Assembly: GCA_016234935.1 (NCBI GenBank)
Contig: JACRNL010000003.1
Coordinates: 1-64,000, forward strand
From: Deltaproteobacteria bacterium
Lineage (GTDB): Bacteria; Desulfobacterota; GWC2-55-46
Reading direction: 5' to 3'
Length of the DNA stretch: 64,000 nucleotides
The position numbers and the translations under genes were made by a program. The notes beneath the pieces were generated by a model. The model had not been told where the DNA came from. It searched no databases and saw only the letters and a program-made list of their open reading frames with translations. This document shows positions 29,711 to 39,376 of the stretch, one piece after another. Within the stretch, counting starts at the first letter, position 1, and each line of letters opens with the position of its first letter.

Positions 29711-31105
29711 ATGTCCATCATCAAGGGTTTCGACCCGCTTAAAATCCTCAGGGCAGCGCTTAAAAACGGCGGGGATTTTGCGGATATCTATGTCGAGGAG
29801 ACCGTCAACACGTCCGTTGTATGCGAGGATCACAAGATTGAAAAGGCCATCTGCGGCATAGACAGGGGCGTCGGTATACGGGTCATTTCAAACCTCAAGA
29901 CCTACTATGTCTATACGAACGACGTTACCGAGGGCGCGCTCCTTGATATCGCCTCGGTCGTTGCGGGCGGCGTTAGAGAAGGGGTTGATAAGGGCTATTT
30001 CGGCGCAATATCGAAAAAGATTGCCCCGGGCTTTGCCATTAAAAAGCGTCCGAATGAGGCCGGGCTTTCCGAGAAGATAGCCCTGGTAACTCGCGCCAAC
30101 GACACGGCATGGAAGATGGACAAGCGCATAAGGCAGGCGCGGGTCGTCTTCGGCGACGCATTTAGAAGGCTCGCTATTGTCAATTCCCTCGGCGATTGGA
30201 TAGAAGAGGACAGGACGAGCCTCATCTTCCTCTGCTCGGCCGTGTCAAAGGAAGGCGACGTCATACAGACAGGCTACGAGCCGCTCGGCGGCGCAATCGG
30301 CCTTGAGATATTCGACGAGACCACGCCGGAGCAGGTTGCCGAGACCGCCGCAAGGAGGGCGCTGATGATGCTTCGCGCCCGGCGCGCCCCGGGCGGGAAG
30401 ATGGGCGTGGTCATCTCCAGCGAGGCCGGAGGCACGATGATACACGAGGCCGTGGGCCACGGCCTTGAGGCTGACCTCGCGATGCAGAACCTGTCCGTCT
30501 ATTCCGGCAAGATGGGCGAGAAGGTCGCCAGCGGGCTTGTTACCGTTATAGACGACGGCACCATACCTTTTAAGCGAGGCTCGTCCTTTTTCGACGAAGA
30601 GGGCACGCCAACGGAAAAGACGGTGCTTGTTGAAAACGGCGTCCTTAAAAGCTACATGTACGACAGACTGAGCGCAATGAAGGCAAATACAAAGTCAACA
30701 GGCAACGGCAGGAGAGAGTCCTACCACCACCGCCCCATCCCCCGCATGAGGAATACCATGATAGCCTCCGGCAAGACAACGCCGGATGAGATAATAAAGT
30801 CCCTTGATAAAGGCCTTTTCGTAAAGAAGATGGGCGGCGGGCAGGTGAACACCGTAAACGGCGACTTCATGTTCGAGGTGACCGAGGGCTATTTAATCGA
30901 ACACGGGAAAATAGGCGAGCCTGTAAGGGGCGCGACCCTGACAGGCAACGGCCCCGAAGTATTAAAGATGATAGACATGGTCGGGTCTGACCTTGGCTTC
31001 GGCATAGGCACCTGCGGCAAGGATTCCCAGGGCGTGCCAGTTGCCGACGCCCAGCCCACGCTGAGAATACCGGAGATAGTGGTCGGAGGGGAGACAAAGG
31101 GGTGA
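29711..31105 (+). CDS. tldD: TldD-family metalloprotease
   Basis: GGTMIHEAVGHGLEADLA (HExxxH type), NGRRESYHHRPIPRMRNT. Confidence 0.93.
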   Translation: MSIIKGFDPLKILRAALKNGGDFADIYVEETVNTSVVCEDHKIEKAICGIDRGVGIRVISNLKTYYVYTNDVTEGALLDIASVVAGGVREGVDKGYFGAISKKIAPGFAIKKRPNEAGLSEKIALVTRANDTAWKMDKRIRQARVVFGDAFRRLAIVNSLGDWIEEDRTSLIFLCSAVSKEGDVIQTGYEPLGGAIGLEIFDETTPEQVAETAARRALMMLRARRAPGGKMGVVISSEAGGTMIHEAVGHGLEADLAMQNLSVYSGKMGEKVASGLVTVIDDGTIPFKRGSSFFDEEGTPTEKTVLVENGVLKSYMYDRLSAMKANTKSTGNGRRESYHHRPIPRMRNTMIASGKTTPDEIIKSLDKGLFVKKMGGGQVNTVNGDFMFEVTEGYLIEHGKIGEPVRGATLTGNGPEVLKMIDMVGSDLGFGIGTCGKDSQGVPVADAQPTLRIPEIVVGGETKG

Positions 31106-31108
31106 GGT

Positions 31109-31705
31109 TCATTTAAGGGTGGTCAGATATTCCACAATGGCAACCCTTTCCTCGTTTGAAAGAGGATAGGCAGGCATAAACGTGCCCGGCTTTACGGCCT
31201 GCGGGTCTTTAAGCCATCTGTCAAGCCACGCCCTGTCCCTTTTACGCCCCTCATGGGTAAGCTCCGGGAAACGGTCCCTGCCGGACTCAGGGTCGATTAT
31301 CCTGTGGCAGGACCGGCAGTCATATTCTTTTATCAGCCTTTTCCCGGCCTCCTTTTTAGATACCTTCCCCATAAAGTCCCTGTTTATCTCCCTCCTGAAT
31401 GTCTTGAAGTATGCGATCAGGTCGAATATCTCCTGCTCTTCCTTCCACGGGACTTTCGGCATATCCGTATCCTTCAAAAGCGAGGGCGGGTCTTTTAGCC
31501 AGTTTACAAGCCCCTCATCCGTCCTTCTTACGGTAACCTGCGTGAGGTCAGGCCCGACTGTTCCGCCCACCCTGTCTATGGAGTGGCATATGGGGCAACC
31601 TCTGTGTTTGAATATCTCCCTGCCCCTTTCGGCATCGCCAGGGCCGCCGCCATATGCGTTTGCGCAAAAGGCAAGCACGGCTATAAAAAGCAGCCTGAAG
31701 ACCAT
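31109..31705 (-). CDS. Diheme c-type cytochrome
   Basis: CPICHSIDRVGGTVGPDLT and CRSCHRI; signal peptide MVFRLLFIAVLAFCANA. Confidence 0.87.
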   Translation of the reverse strand: MVFRLLFIAVLAFCANAYGGGPGDAERGREIFKHRGCPICHSIDRVGGTVGPDLTQVTVRRTDEGLVNWLKDPPSLLKDTDMPKVPWKEEQEIFDLIAYFKTFRREINRDFMGKVSKKEAGKRLIKEYDCRSCHRIIDPESGRDRFPELTHEGRKRDRAWLDRWLKDPQAVKPGTFMPAYPLSNEERVAIVEYLTTLK

Positions 31706-31804
31706 GGACTGAGCGCCTTTCATTTTTCCGATTACGAAAACAGGATATTTCAAGCCTTGGCCGGGCAAGTCTGACAAAGACGCGGGTGGAGGCGCCCCCA
31801 CGTC

Positions 31805-32356
31805 TTACATGGCGCCAAGAACAGGCTTGGGAAGTTTTTTCTTAGCCCCCATGTCTATCTTTTTCCCTTTGCTCAAAGAGTAGACATAGGCCTCGAGGTC
31901 AGTGGCCTCCTGGCTGTTTAAATCGAGGGGAGTCCCCTTAAGGAAGGTCATGATGCACATGTTGTTCTGCCCGCTCACGGCGCTCATCGCCTTCATGGGG
32001 CCAATGGGCTTTGGGAAGCTTGCGGCCGCGCCGATGAGGGTCGGGATGGCCGCCTTCATTGCCTGTCCTTTCCATTCCATGTCCGCTGCCCCGCCTAAAC
32101 TGCCGCCCTTTGGATGGCAGGTGGCGCAGCTCGTGCCCGTGGAGTTCTTGCCAAGGGTATTATCATTGAAAAGCCTTTCTCCCCTTTTGAGCGACGCCTC
32201 AAGGGTGTCGGGCTGCATCTCCATCATCATTTTTTTCATCGCTTCCACCTTGGCCTCCGGCATGAGAGGGCTCATCATCTCCGCTTCCGCGGCGATTACT
32301 GCTGATGTAAAGGTGAGGGAAATTACTGAAGCGAGTGCGATTGTCCGTATTTTCAT
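31805..32356 (-). CDS. Monoheme c-type cytochrome
   Basis: CATCHPKGGSLGG; signal peptide. Confidence 0.85.
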   Translation of the reverse strand: MKIRTIALASVISLTFTSAVIAAEAEMMSPLMPEAKVEAMKKMMMEMQPDTLEASLKRGERLFNDNTLGKNSTGTSCATCHPKGGSLGGAADMEWKGQAMKAAIPTLIGAAASFPKPIGPMKAMSAVSGQNNMCIMTFLKGTPLDLNSQEATDLEAYVYSLSKGKKIDMGAKKKLPKPVLGAM

Positions 32357-32837
32357 ACACTATCTCCTTGATTTGTTTTTTCTGATGTTTCAGTGTGAGG
32401 ACATATTGAAACATCAGGTTTCCTTATGGCCAAGCATATCAGAAGGTTTTAAAGACGCAAGGGGGCTTACCTTGCAATGAGCCTGGCTATGCAAAAATAC
32501 CCTTGACCCTATACCATGCTCATCATCCGGTATAGGAAAGGTTTAGGCGGAATCTTGGATGCTGTCAAAGATAGAATCACAAGCGGGGAGTCATTCGAAG
32601 CAGGACCCGGTGGCTTGAAATTGGAATCTGTATGATCCCCTGAATCGAAGGAAATGAAATTCGTAGATGCAGACAAAAAGGTAAATTGACTTATAGGGTC
32701 GGGTGGCGTATTTGCGACGATAGCGAAGTAGATTGGGTTAAGGAACGAGCCTCGAAATCAACCTACCGGCAAAGCGCCTTGCCGTAGAGCGTTTTGTTGT
32801 AGATGAGCTCCGAGACAGAGCCGTCGGAGGGTAGAGC

Positions 32838-32981
32838 TTGCCCCCGCATGTCTTTAGCGGCGGGCGCTGGCTTCGGCATAGGCACCTGCGGCAAAGACTC
32901 TCAGGGCGTGCCGGTCGCCGACGCCCAGCCTACGCTGCGGATACCGGAGATAGTGGTCGGAGGAGAGACAAAGGGGTGAGA
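32838..32981 (+). pseudogene. Remnant of a second tldD 3' end behind a palindromic repeat
   Basis: 32867-32981 aligns to the last ~113 nt of tldD; differences noted are all synonymous. Confidence 0.9.
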
Positions 32982-33091
32982 GGTGTGAACTGCGGCTGTC
33001 ATATTGACTGACTAAAAAAACTGCTATACTTTGTGCGCTCATAAGAGATGTTTTTAACATCTAATGTTTCCTCGCCAAAAGGAGCCTTTTT

Positions 33092-34123
33092 ATGAAAAAA
33101 TACTTGTTAATTAGTTTATCCTGTTTTCTGCTTGCGGCGGCTGTTGTGTTCGCGGCTAATGGTTATGCCGGAGATAACCTCTCTGAATGGAAGCTCCCGT
33201 CTGTGCCTGTGTCGAAGGACAACCCGCAATCAGCCGCCAAGATAGCCCTTGGCCATCAATTGGCCTTTGATGTGCGCCTGTCAAAGAACGATTCCATCAG
33301 CTGCGCCAATTGCCATGTTCCGATGGTCGGCGGCGCAGGGCCTACACCGCGGGCGTTCGGGCATGGCGGCGAATTGGGGCGCTGGGCGCCTTCGTGGTTT
33401 AATTCCGCCTACGCGACATCCTTTTTTTGGGACGGCAGGGCGGCATCGCTGGAAGAGCAGACCGGCGCGCTGCCGGGCCACATGGGGCCGATAACAGCCC
33501 CCGGCGAGATGGGCGCGGATATAAATGAAGTGGCAAAAAAGCTCAATGGCATACCCGGATATAAGATGCAGTTCAACAAGGTCTTTAGCACGGACGCCAC
33601 GCCTGAAAATATCGCAATGGCAATAGCGGCATATGAAAGGACGCTCGTGGCGCATGAATCACCCTTCCAGCTGTATGTGAACGGAGATAAAAAGGCCATA
33701 TCTTCTTCAGCAAAGCGCGGCTTTGACCTCTTTCGCGCAAAGGCGGGCTGCGCCGCGTGTCATACGCCGCCGCTCATGACGGACAACGGCTTTCACAACA
33801 TTGGCGTTCCGCAGACAGGGCCGCTTGCTGAGGATAACGGCAGGTTTGAGGTGACAAAGAACCCAGATGACAAGGGCAGATTCAAGACGCCGACACTTTA
33901 CAATTCAGCCTCTGCCGCGTTTTTTATGCATGACGGCGCGTTTTCAACGCTGGAAGCGGTCATCGACCATTACGACGTTGGCGGCAATCCCAAGGCTGCC
34001 AATCAGGACCAGTTGATATTCCCGCTGAAGTTGACAAAGGCGGAGAAGGCCGACCTGATTGAATTCCTAAATAGCCTGACGGACAGGAAGTTAAACGAGA
34101 ACAAGCCGCCGAAGCTGCCGTAA
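33092..34123 (+). CDS. MauG/diheme cytochrome c peroxidase family protein
   Basis: CANCHVPMVGG, CAACHTPPLMTDNGFHNIG, FWDGRAASLEEQ. Confidence 0.9.
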   Translation: MKKYLLISLSCFLLAAAVVFAANGYAGDNLSEWKLPSVPVSKDNPQSAAKIALGHQLAFDVRLSKNDSISCANCHVPMVGGAGPTPRAFGHGGELGRWAPSWFNSAYATSFFWDGRAASLEEQTGALPGHMGPITAPGEMGADINEVAKKLNGIPGYKMQFNKVFSTDATPENIAMAIAAYERTLVAHESPFQLYVNGDKKAISSSAKRGFDLFRAKAGCAACHTPPLMTDNGFHNIGVPQTGPLAEDNGRFEVTKNPDDKGRFKTPTLYNSASAAFFMHDGAFSTLEAVIDHYDVGGNPKAANQDQLIFPLKLTKAEKADLIEFLNSLTDRKLNENKPPKLP

Positions 34124-34388
34124 CCGCTTGGCGGCAGGCGCGGCTCGTCCGTGCGATTTTATGGAACCAAAAAATAATAAGGCCTTTGCGGGTTCAGGTT
34201 TGCAACCTGAACCCTTTTTATTCGTAACCGCAAAAAAGCCATGCCTGCAGAATCTCTTCTATCCCTTGCACGAAATCACGGGTTCAAGTTGCAAACTTGA
34301 ACCCGCAAAGAGGCAATTAGAAAAGCCGATCCCATGACAGCCGCAATTTTCCTGTCCATGCGCACTCCATGAGGTAATCCAAATAAAA

Positions 34389-34429
34389 AAACCGCGGTGC
34401 GGGCTGTGCCCAAAACCGCGGGTTTTTTT
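34389..34429 (-). terminator. Rho-independent terminator-like hairpin
   Basis: AACCGCGG...CCGCGGGTTTTTTT, A/T tracts both sides. Confidence 0.75.
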
Positions 34430-34479
34430 ATTCAATGCGTGAGCAGGGGGCTTTCTCCTGATAACTTTGCAGGGCTGGT

Positions 34480-36120
34480 TCAGTATGCCCTTGCGTGCCT
34501 TCTTGCTCCGCTGCCGCCGCCCTCGCGGGGTTTGGCGTGCTTGACGGCGACGTTTATGCCGGAGATGATGGTCTGGTGCATGAATTCGATGACCTTTTCG
34601 GCGGATTCCCTCGGCACGTCCACGAACGTGAACTTGTCGAAGATATTTACGCTTTTAATGGCCTGCGGCGGGATGTCGGCCTTTTTGGAGATGGCGGCGA
34701 CTATGTCCTTTGCGTTGACATTCTGCTCCCTGCCGATGGACATGAAAAGGCGCACCATGCCGGCGGACGCGCCTGATTCCTCGGCGGACGCGCGGCTCTC
34801 CTGTATGCTCTGAGCGGCGCCCATGCCCTCAAGCTGGAACTTTAAAAGGGACGCAAGCGCCTCGACCGGCTTTAATTCCTCGGAAATCTTTTCGGCCATT
34901 GTCAGGTATCTGTCAAAACGCGGGTCGTCTATGAACTCGCTTATCTTGTCCTTAAGGCCCATGAAGCGCGCCTCAAGCACCTGCTCCTTTGTCGGGAGCC
35001 TGCCTCTTTGGATGTTTGCCTTTGACACGGATTTTATCAGCCTCAGCTGTCTGTCTTCCCTCGGCGTGACGAAGGTGATGGCAACGCCCGCTTTTCCGGC
35101 GCGGCCCGTCCTGCCTATCCTGTGCACGTAGGATTCGGGGTTTTGGGGGATGGCGTAGTTCACGACGTGCGTGATGTCGCTGATGTCAAGGCCGCGCGCG
35201 GCAACGTCCGTGGCAACGAGGACGTCTATCCTGCCGCCCTTGAACTTTTTAAGCACGGCCTCTCTCTGTGCCTGAGTAAAGTCGCCGTGCATGGCGTCGG
35301 CGTCATAGCCCCGGAGCTTCAGGTTCGAAGCGACCTCGTCGCACTGCTTCTTGGTGTGGCAGAACACGAGGAAGCGTCCGCCGTCGTCGGAGTCAATAAG
35401 CCTTGAAAGGGCCTCTATCTTCTCGGATTCGCGCAGTTCGTAGACTATCTGGTTGATGCTCGCGGCGGTGAGGGTGTCGGCGGTTATCTTGACCTTGTGC
35501 GGGTCTTTCATGTAGCGCTTTGATATGCGTATGATTTCCTCCGGCATTGTCGCCGAGAAGAGGAGCGTCTGCCTCTCCGCCGGGGTCTCCTTGAGTATCC
35601 GCGTGATGTCGTCTACAAAGCCCATGTCGAGCATCTCGTCCGCCTCGTCAAGGACGACTATCTTCACGTTTTTGAGCGCGAGCGTGCCGCGCTCGATGTG
35701 GTCAAGCACCCTTCCCGGCGTGCCGACTACGATGTGGACGCCCTTTTTCAAGGCGGATATCTGCCTCTCTATCGAAGTGCCGCCGTAGACGGGCAGGGAG
35801 TGGATGCGTTTCAACTTGCCGAGCTTGTTCATCTCCTCGGCGGCCTGCACCGCGAGCTCCCTCGTGGGCGCGAGGATTATGGCCTGCACGCCGCGCGCGA
35901 GCTGGTCTATCTTTTCGATTATCGGGATGCCGAAGGCCGCGGTCTTTCCGGTGCCTGTCTGCGCCTGGCCTATGAGGTCTTTGCCGGACATGAGCACGGG
36001 GATGCTCTTTTCCTGTATGGGGGTCGGCTCTTCAAAGCCCATCTGCGATACCGCCCTCAAGACCTCGGGGCTTAAATTAAAATCCTTGAACGTCACTGCG
36101 GTTTTTCCCTGCTTTTCCAA
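34480..36120 (-). CDS. deaD: DEAD-box RNA helicase with DbpA-type RNA-binding domain
   Basis: AQTGTGKTAAF, PTRELAVQ, VLDEADEML, SATMP, HRIGRTGRAG; C-terminal DbpA-RBD-like region. Confidence 0.95.
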   Translation of the reverse strand: MEKQGKTAVTFKDFNLSPEVLRAVSQMGFEEPTPIQEKSIPVLMSGKDLIGQAQTGTGKTAAFGIPIIEKIDQLARGVQAIILAPTRELAVQAAEEMNKLGKLKRIHSLPVYGGTSIERQISALKKGVHIVVGTPGRVLDHIERGTLALKNVKIVVLDEADEMLDMGFVDDITRILKETPAERQTLLFSATMPEEIIRISKRYMKDPHKVKITADTLTAASINQIVYELRESEKIEALSRLIDSDDGGRFLVFCHTKKQCDEVASNLKLRGYDADAMHGDFTQAQREAVLKKFKGGRIDVLVATDVAARGLDISDITHVVNYAIPQNPESYVHRIGRTGRAGKAGVAITFVTPREDRQLRLIKSVSKANIQRGRLPTKEQVLEARFMGLKDKISEFIDDPRFDRYLTMAEKISEELKPVEALASLLKFQLEGMGAAQSIQESRASAEESGASAGMVRLFMSIGREQNVNAKDIVAAISKKADIPPQAIKSVNIFDKFTFVDVPRESAEKVIEFMHQTIISGINVAVKHAKPREGGGSGARRHARAY

Positions 36121-36560
36121 TGTTCACTTCTCCTTCGTTAAATGTGTGATGTGCGGATATTGGCGCTTATATGGCCGGCGTAAAGAAACAGGAAGGGTTT
36201 TTCACTAAACTTTTTAAAAATCAAAGGCCATGCAGGGATTTGCGTCCTTGCATGGCCACGGTTTTTTAATTAAAAAGTTTGCGAAAGATCAAAACGCTTT
36301 CCGCAGGCCATTGTTCATAATCCCGAACCCCCTGAGGGGGCTCAGCCCCTTGAAGGGGTTCGACCCCTTAGCCTGCGTCAAGCTAAACTCCGTGCGGAAT
36401 ATCGTGACGACTGCTGAGGGATGCATCCTTTAAGCGAATCTCCATCGGGCACATCAGCCGTTTGGGGGGTTAAACCCCCTGAGGGGGCTCAGCCCCTTCA
36501 AAGGATCGCTTAAGCATTATGGCAAGACAGTTCTCTTTACTCTTTGGACATTATAGCGGA

Positions 36561-37625
36561 TTATTCAGCCAAGTCAAGGATGCTGATTTTGCCCGCTACC
36601 ATACCGGCTATTTCCGAGAAGGCCTTTGCGTTCGCGGAGTCCGGCTTTGACACTGCGATAGGCTTGCCTGCGTCGCCGCCTTCGCGTATCTCGACGTCAA
36701 GCGGTATCTTACCGAGAAGCGGTATGCAATACCGCTCGCTCGTCTTTTCTCCGCCGCCCTTTGAGAAAATCTCGGTCTTTTCGTTGCAGTGCGGGCAGAC
36801 GAAGAAGCTCATGTTCTCGATAATGCCGATGACGGGCACCTTCACCTCGCCGAACATCTTTATGGCCCTTCTCGCGTCGATGAGGGCGATATCCTGCGGC
36901 GTGGTGACGATGACCGCGCCGGTAAGCGGTATGGTCTGCACGAGCGTGAGCTGAACGTCGCCCGTGCCGGGAGGGAGGTCTATTATCAGGTAATCAAGCT
37001 CTTCCCAGACGACGCCCGTCAGGAACTGCTTTACGAGCTGCATTACGAGCGGGCCTCTCCAGATAAGCGGCGTTTCCTCGTCGAGCATGAAGCCTACGGA
37101 CATGAGTTTAAGTCCGTAGTTGTCAATGGGTATGAGTTTTTCTTCAGGGGTCGCCTGGGGCGTTTCGTGAATGCCCATCATCATCGGCAGGCTCGGCCCG
37201 TAGACGTCCGCGTCAAGAAGGCCGACCTTCGCGCCTGTCTTCGCAAGGGCGAGCGCGAGGTTTACGGCTACGGTGGATTTGCCCACGCCGCCCTTCCCGG
37301 AGGCAACGGCGATGGTGTTTTTTACGCCGGGGATGGCGGCTTTTTCAGGGATTTTTTTCGCGCGCGGAACCTCGGCGCCGGTCTCGACGACGGCCTCGGT
37401 CACGCCCGGCACGGACATGACCGCGTTTCTGGAATTATCCTCAAGCTCTTTTTTGAGCGGGCAGGCGGCGGTAGTCAGCATAAGGGCGAAGGTGACCCGC
37501 GTGCCGTCAATGCGGATGTTTTTTATCATCTTAAGGGTGACAAGGTCTTTGCCCAGCTCCGGGTCCATGACCTTTCCTAACGCATTAAGGACGTCTTGTT
37601 CCGTTATGGCGGCTGTTTTTGACAA
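36561..37625 (-). CDS. apbC: Mrp/NBP35 Fe-S carrier ATPase with N-terminal DUF59
   Basis: ASGKGGVGKSTVAVNLALAL; DVLNALGKVMDPELGKDLVTLKMI. Confidence 0.93.
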   Translation of the reverse strand: MSKTAAITEQDVLNALGKVMDPELGKDLVTLKMIKNIRIDGTRVTFALMLTTAACPLKKELEDNSRNAVMSVPGVTEAVVETGAEVPRAKKIPEKAAIPGVKNTIAVASGKGGVGKSTVAVNLALALAKTGAKVGLLDADVYGPSLPMMMGIHETPQATPEEKLIPIDNYGLKLMSVGFMLDEETPLIWRGPLVMQLVKQFLTGVVWEELDYLIIDLPPGTGDVQLTLVQTIPLTGAVIVTTPQDIALIDARRAIKMFGEVKVPVIGIIENMSFFVCPHCNEKTEIFSKGGGEKTSERYCIPLLGKIPLDVEIREGGDAGKPIAVSKPDSANAKAFSEIAGMVAGKISILDLAE

Positions 37626-37638
37626 TGGATGTCTCCTT

Positions 37639-37839
37639 TTACGCGGCTTCGTTCAGGGCTTTAAGAAGGGCTTCAAGAGGGGCGTTGTCGCGCTTTGCCG
37701 CGTCCTCGATGCTTACGGCCCCGCCGCAGCATGAGTCTATGTGAAACTGCGTGAATATGCCGATGGTCTTCGGGTAGAGCCTTATGCAGTCGTTTACGAC
37801 CATGTCCTTGGTGACTTTCATGATTTTACTTTCCGCCAT
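37639..37839 (-). CDS. DUF542/ScdA N-terminal-domain protein
   Basis: VVNDCIRLYPKTIGIFTQFHIDSCCGGAVSIEDAAK. Confidence 0.85.
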   Translation of the reverse strand: MAESKIMKVTKDMVVNDCIRLYPKTIGIFTQFHIDSCCGGAVSIEDAAKRDNAPLEALLKALNEAA

Positions 37840-37922
37840 TTGTTATTTTTCACTCCGATGACCACTTCCTTATATCCTCCCCCTTCACGGGGGAGGGCAG
37901 GGTGGGGGTGTCAGGGGTGAGG

Positions 37923-38150
37923 TTATCTGGCCTTTTGGACGGCCCTGTTGAGCTCTTTTATAACGACGTCCGTGTCAACGTTGTGCATCATGGAGCCGAA
38001 CTGGACGTCTTCGTTTTTCGAACCAGGGCAGGTGAAACAGCCCTTGCCGAACCATTTTTTGAAGACCTTTTCAGTAGCCGGGTATTGCTCGATTACCGCG
38101 GCGATGAGCATGTCCTTCGTGATCCGTTCTTCCGTTATGTCCTCTGGCAT
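37923..38150 (-). CDS. DUF1858 protein
   Basis: ITKDMLIAAVIEQYPATEKVFKKWFGKGCFTCPGSKNED. Confidence 0.8.
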   Translation of the reverse strand: MPEDITEERITKDMLIAAVIEQYPATEKVFKKWFGKGCFTCPGSKNEDVQFGSMMHNVDTDVVIKELNRAVQKAR

Positions 38151-38174
38151 GAGCGCCTCTAAGTTTATCCTGAG

Positions 38175-38214
38175 CCGGCTGAGCCGGTTCAACCGGTTGA
38201 ACCGGCTCAGCCGG
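38175..38214. repeat. 40-bp perfect palindrome with CCGG every 9 nt (five times)
   Basis: CCGGCTGAGCCGGTTCAACCGGTTGAACCGGCTCAGCCGG is its own reverse complement. Confidence 0.99.
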
Positions 38215-38216
38215 TT

Positions 38217-38639
38217 TTATTTCGCGGGCGCGGCGGGTTTGGCCGGCGCCGGCGCCGCCTTTATGGTTTTAAGCATATTGATGACGAAAAAGAGCACCGA
38301 GACGGATTCAATAAGCGCGAATATCAATAGAGTCGTCGAAGAGCCGTAAGCGCTTCTTACCCACCAGCCAAGGGCCATGCCTAAAAGGCCGATGTTGGCA
38401 AGCCACAGCTGCCAGAGAGAAAGGGCTTCGCTGAAAAGGGGCCTCCCGCTGAAGCGCGGCAATATGTGGTAGCCCACGCCGTAGACCATCATGGACATCC
38501 ATCCAAGCAGGTTGAAATGAACGTGAATGGGCATTATCGGGTAAACCGGTCCCGCAACGCTCATGTGAATCCCCAGGAGCAGCGCCAGAAGAAAATAGAC
38601 CATCGCGCATCTGATGAACCAAACCGTAATACCGCTCAT
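38217..38639 (-). CDS. Small membrane protein, oxidase-subunit-I-like
   Basis: Four hydrophobic helices; MPIHVHFNLLGWMSMMVYGVGYHILPRFSGRPL. Confidence 0.7.
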   Translation of the reverse strand: MSGITVWFIRCAMVYFLLALLLGIHMSVAGPVYPIMPIHVHFNLLGWMSMMVYGVGYHILPRFSGRPLFSEALSLWQLWLANIGLLGMALGWWVRSAYGSSTTLLIFALIESVSVLFFVINMLKTIKAAPAPAKPAAPAK

Positions 38640-38673
38640 TTATATTCCCTCTCCGAATCTTATTTTAATCGCA

Positions 38674-38889
<216 letters not shown>

Positions 38890-39114
38890 TTAAACCGACA
38901 GGACTTCCTTTATTTCCGGCACCTTTTCCTTTATCGCCCGTTCTATTCCCATGGCAAGGGTGATCTGTGAGCTGGGGCATCCGGCGCACGCGCCGCGAAG
39001 GGCAACCCTCACCACGCCGTCTTCGGTCACATCTATAAGCTCGACGTCGCCGCCGTCCGCCTGCAGGGCAGGCCTGATGCCGTTAAGCGCCTCTTCAACT
39101 TTTTCTCTCAGCAT
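38890..39114 (-). CDS. NifU-like Fe-S scaffold domain
   Basis: IRPALQADGGDVELIDV...LRGACAGCPSSQITLAMGIE. Confidence 0.92.
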   Translation of the reverse strand: MLREKVEEALNGIRPALQADGGDVELIDVTEDGVVRVALRGACAGCPSSQITLAMGIERAIKEKVPEIKEVLSV

Positions 39115-39376
39115 ATTTGCCTCCGTAAGGATATTTGGTGTATCCTTACAATTATATAATACAATATAAAACTCCTGCAAGGTTTAATAAATGACTTACC
39201 TTTCTTGAAAGAAAGGTAAGCCCAAAGAACTTTACTTCAAAAACGCCGTCTCAGCTCTTGAAAGAAAGACAAGTCCAAAGAACTTTAATGTCTTTACAAG
39301 ATTCTGACACAAAATATACATTGGCTAAATGATTTCCGTCATGTTTTATTTTTTCAATAGCGGGTAGATTACCGTC

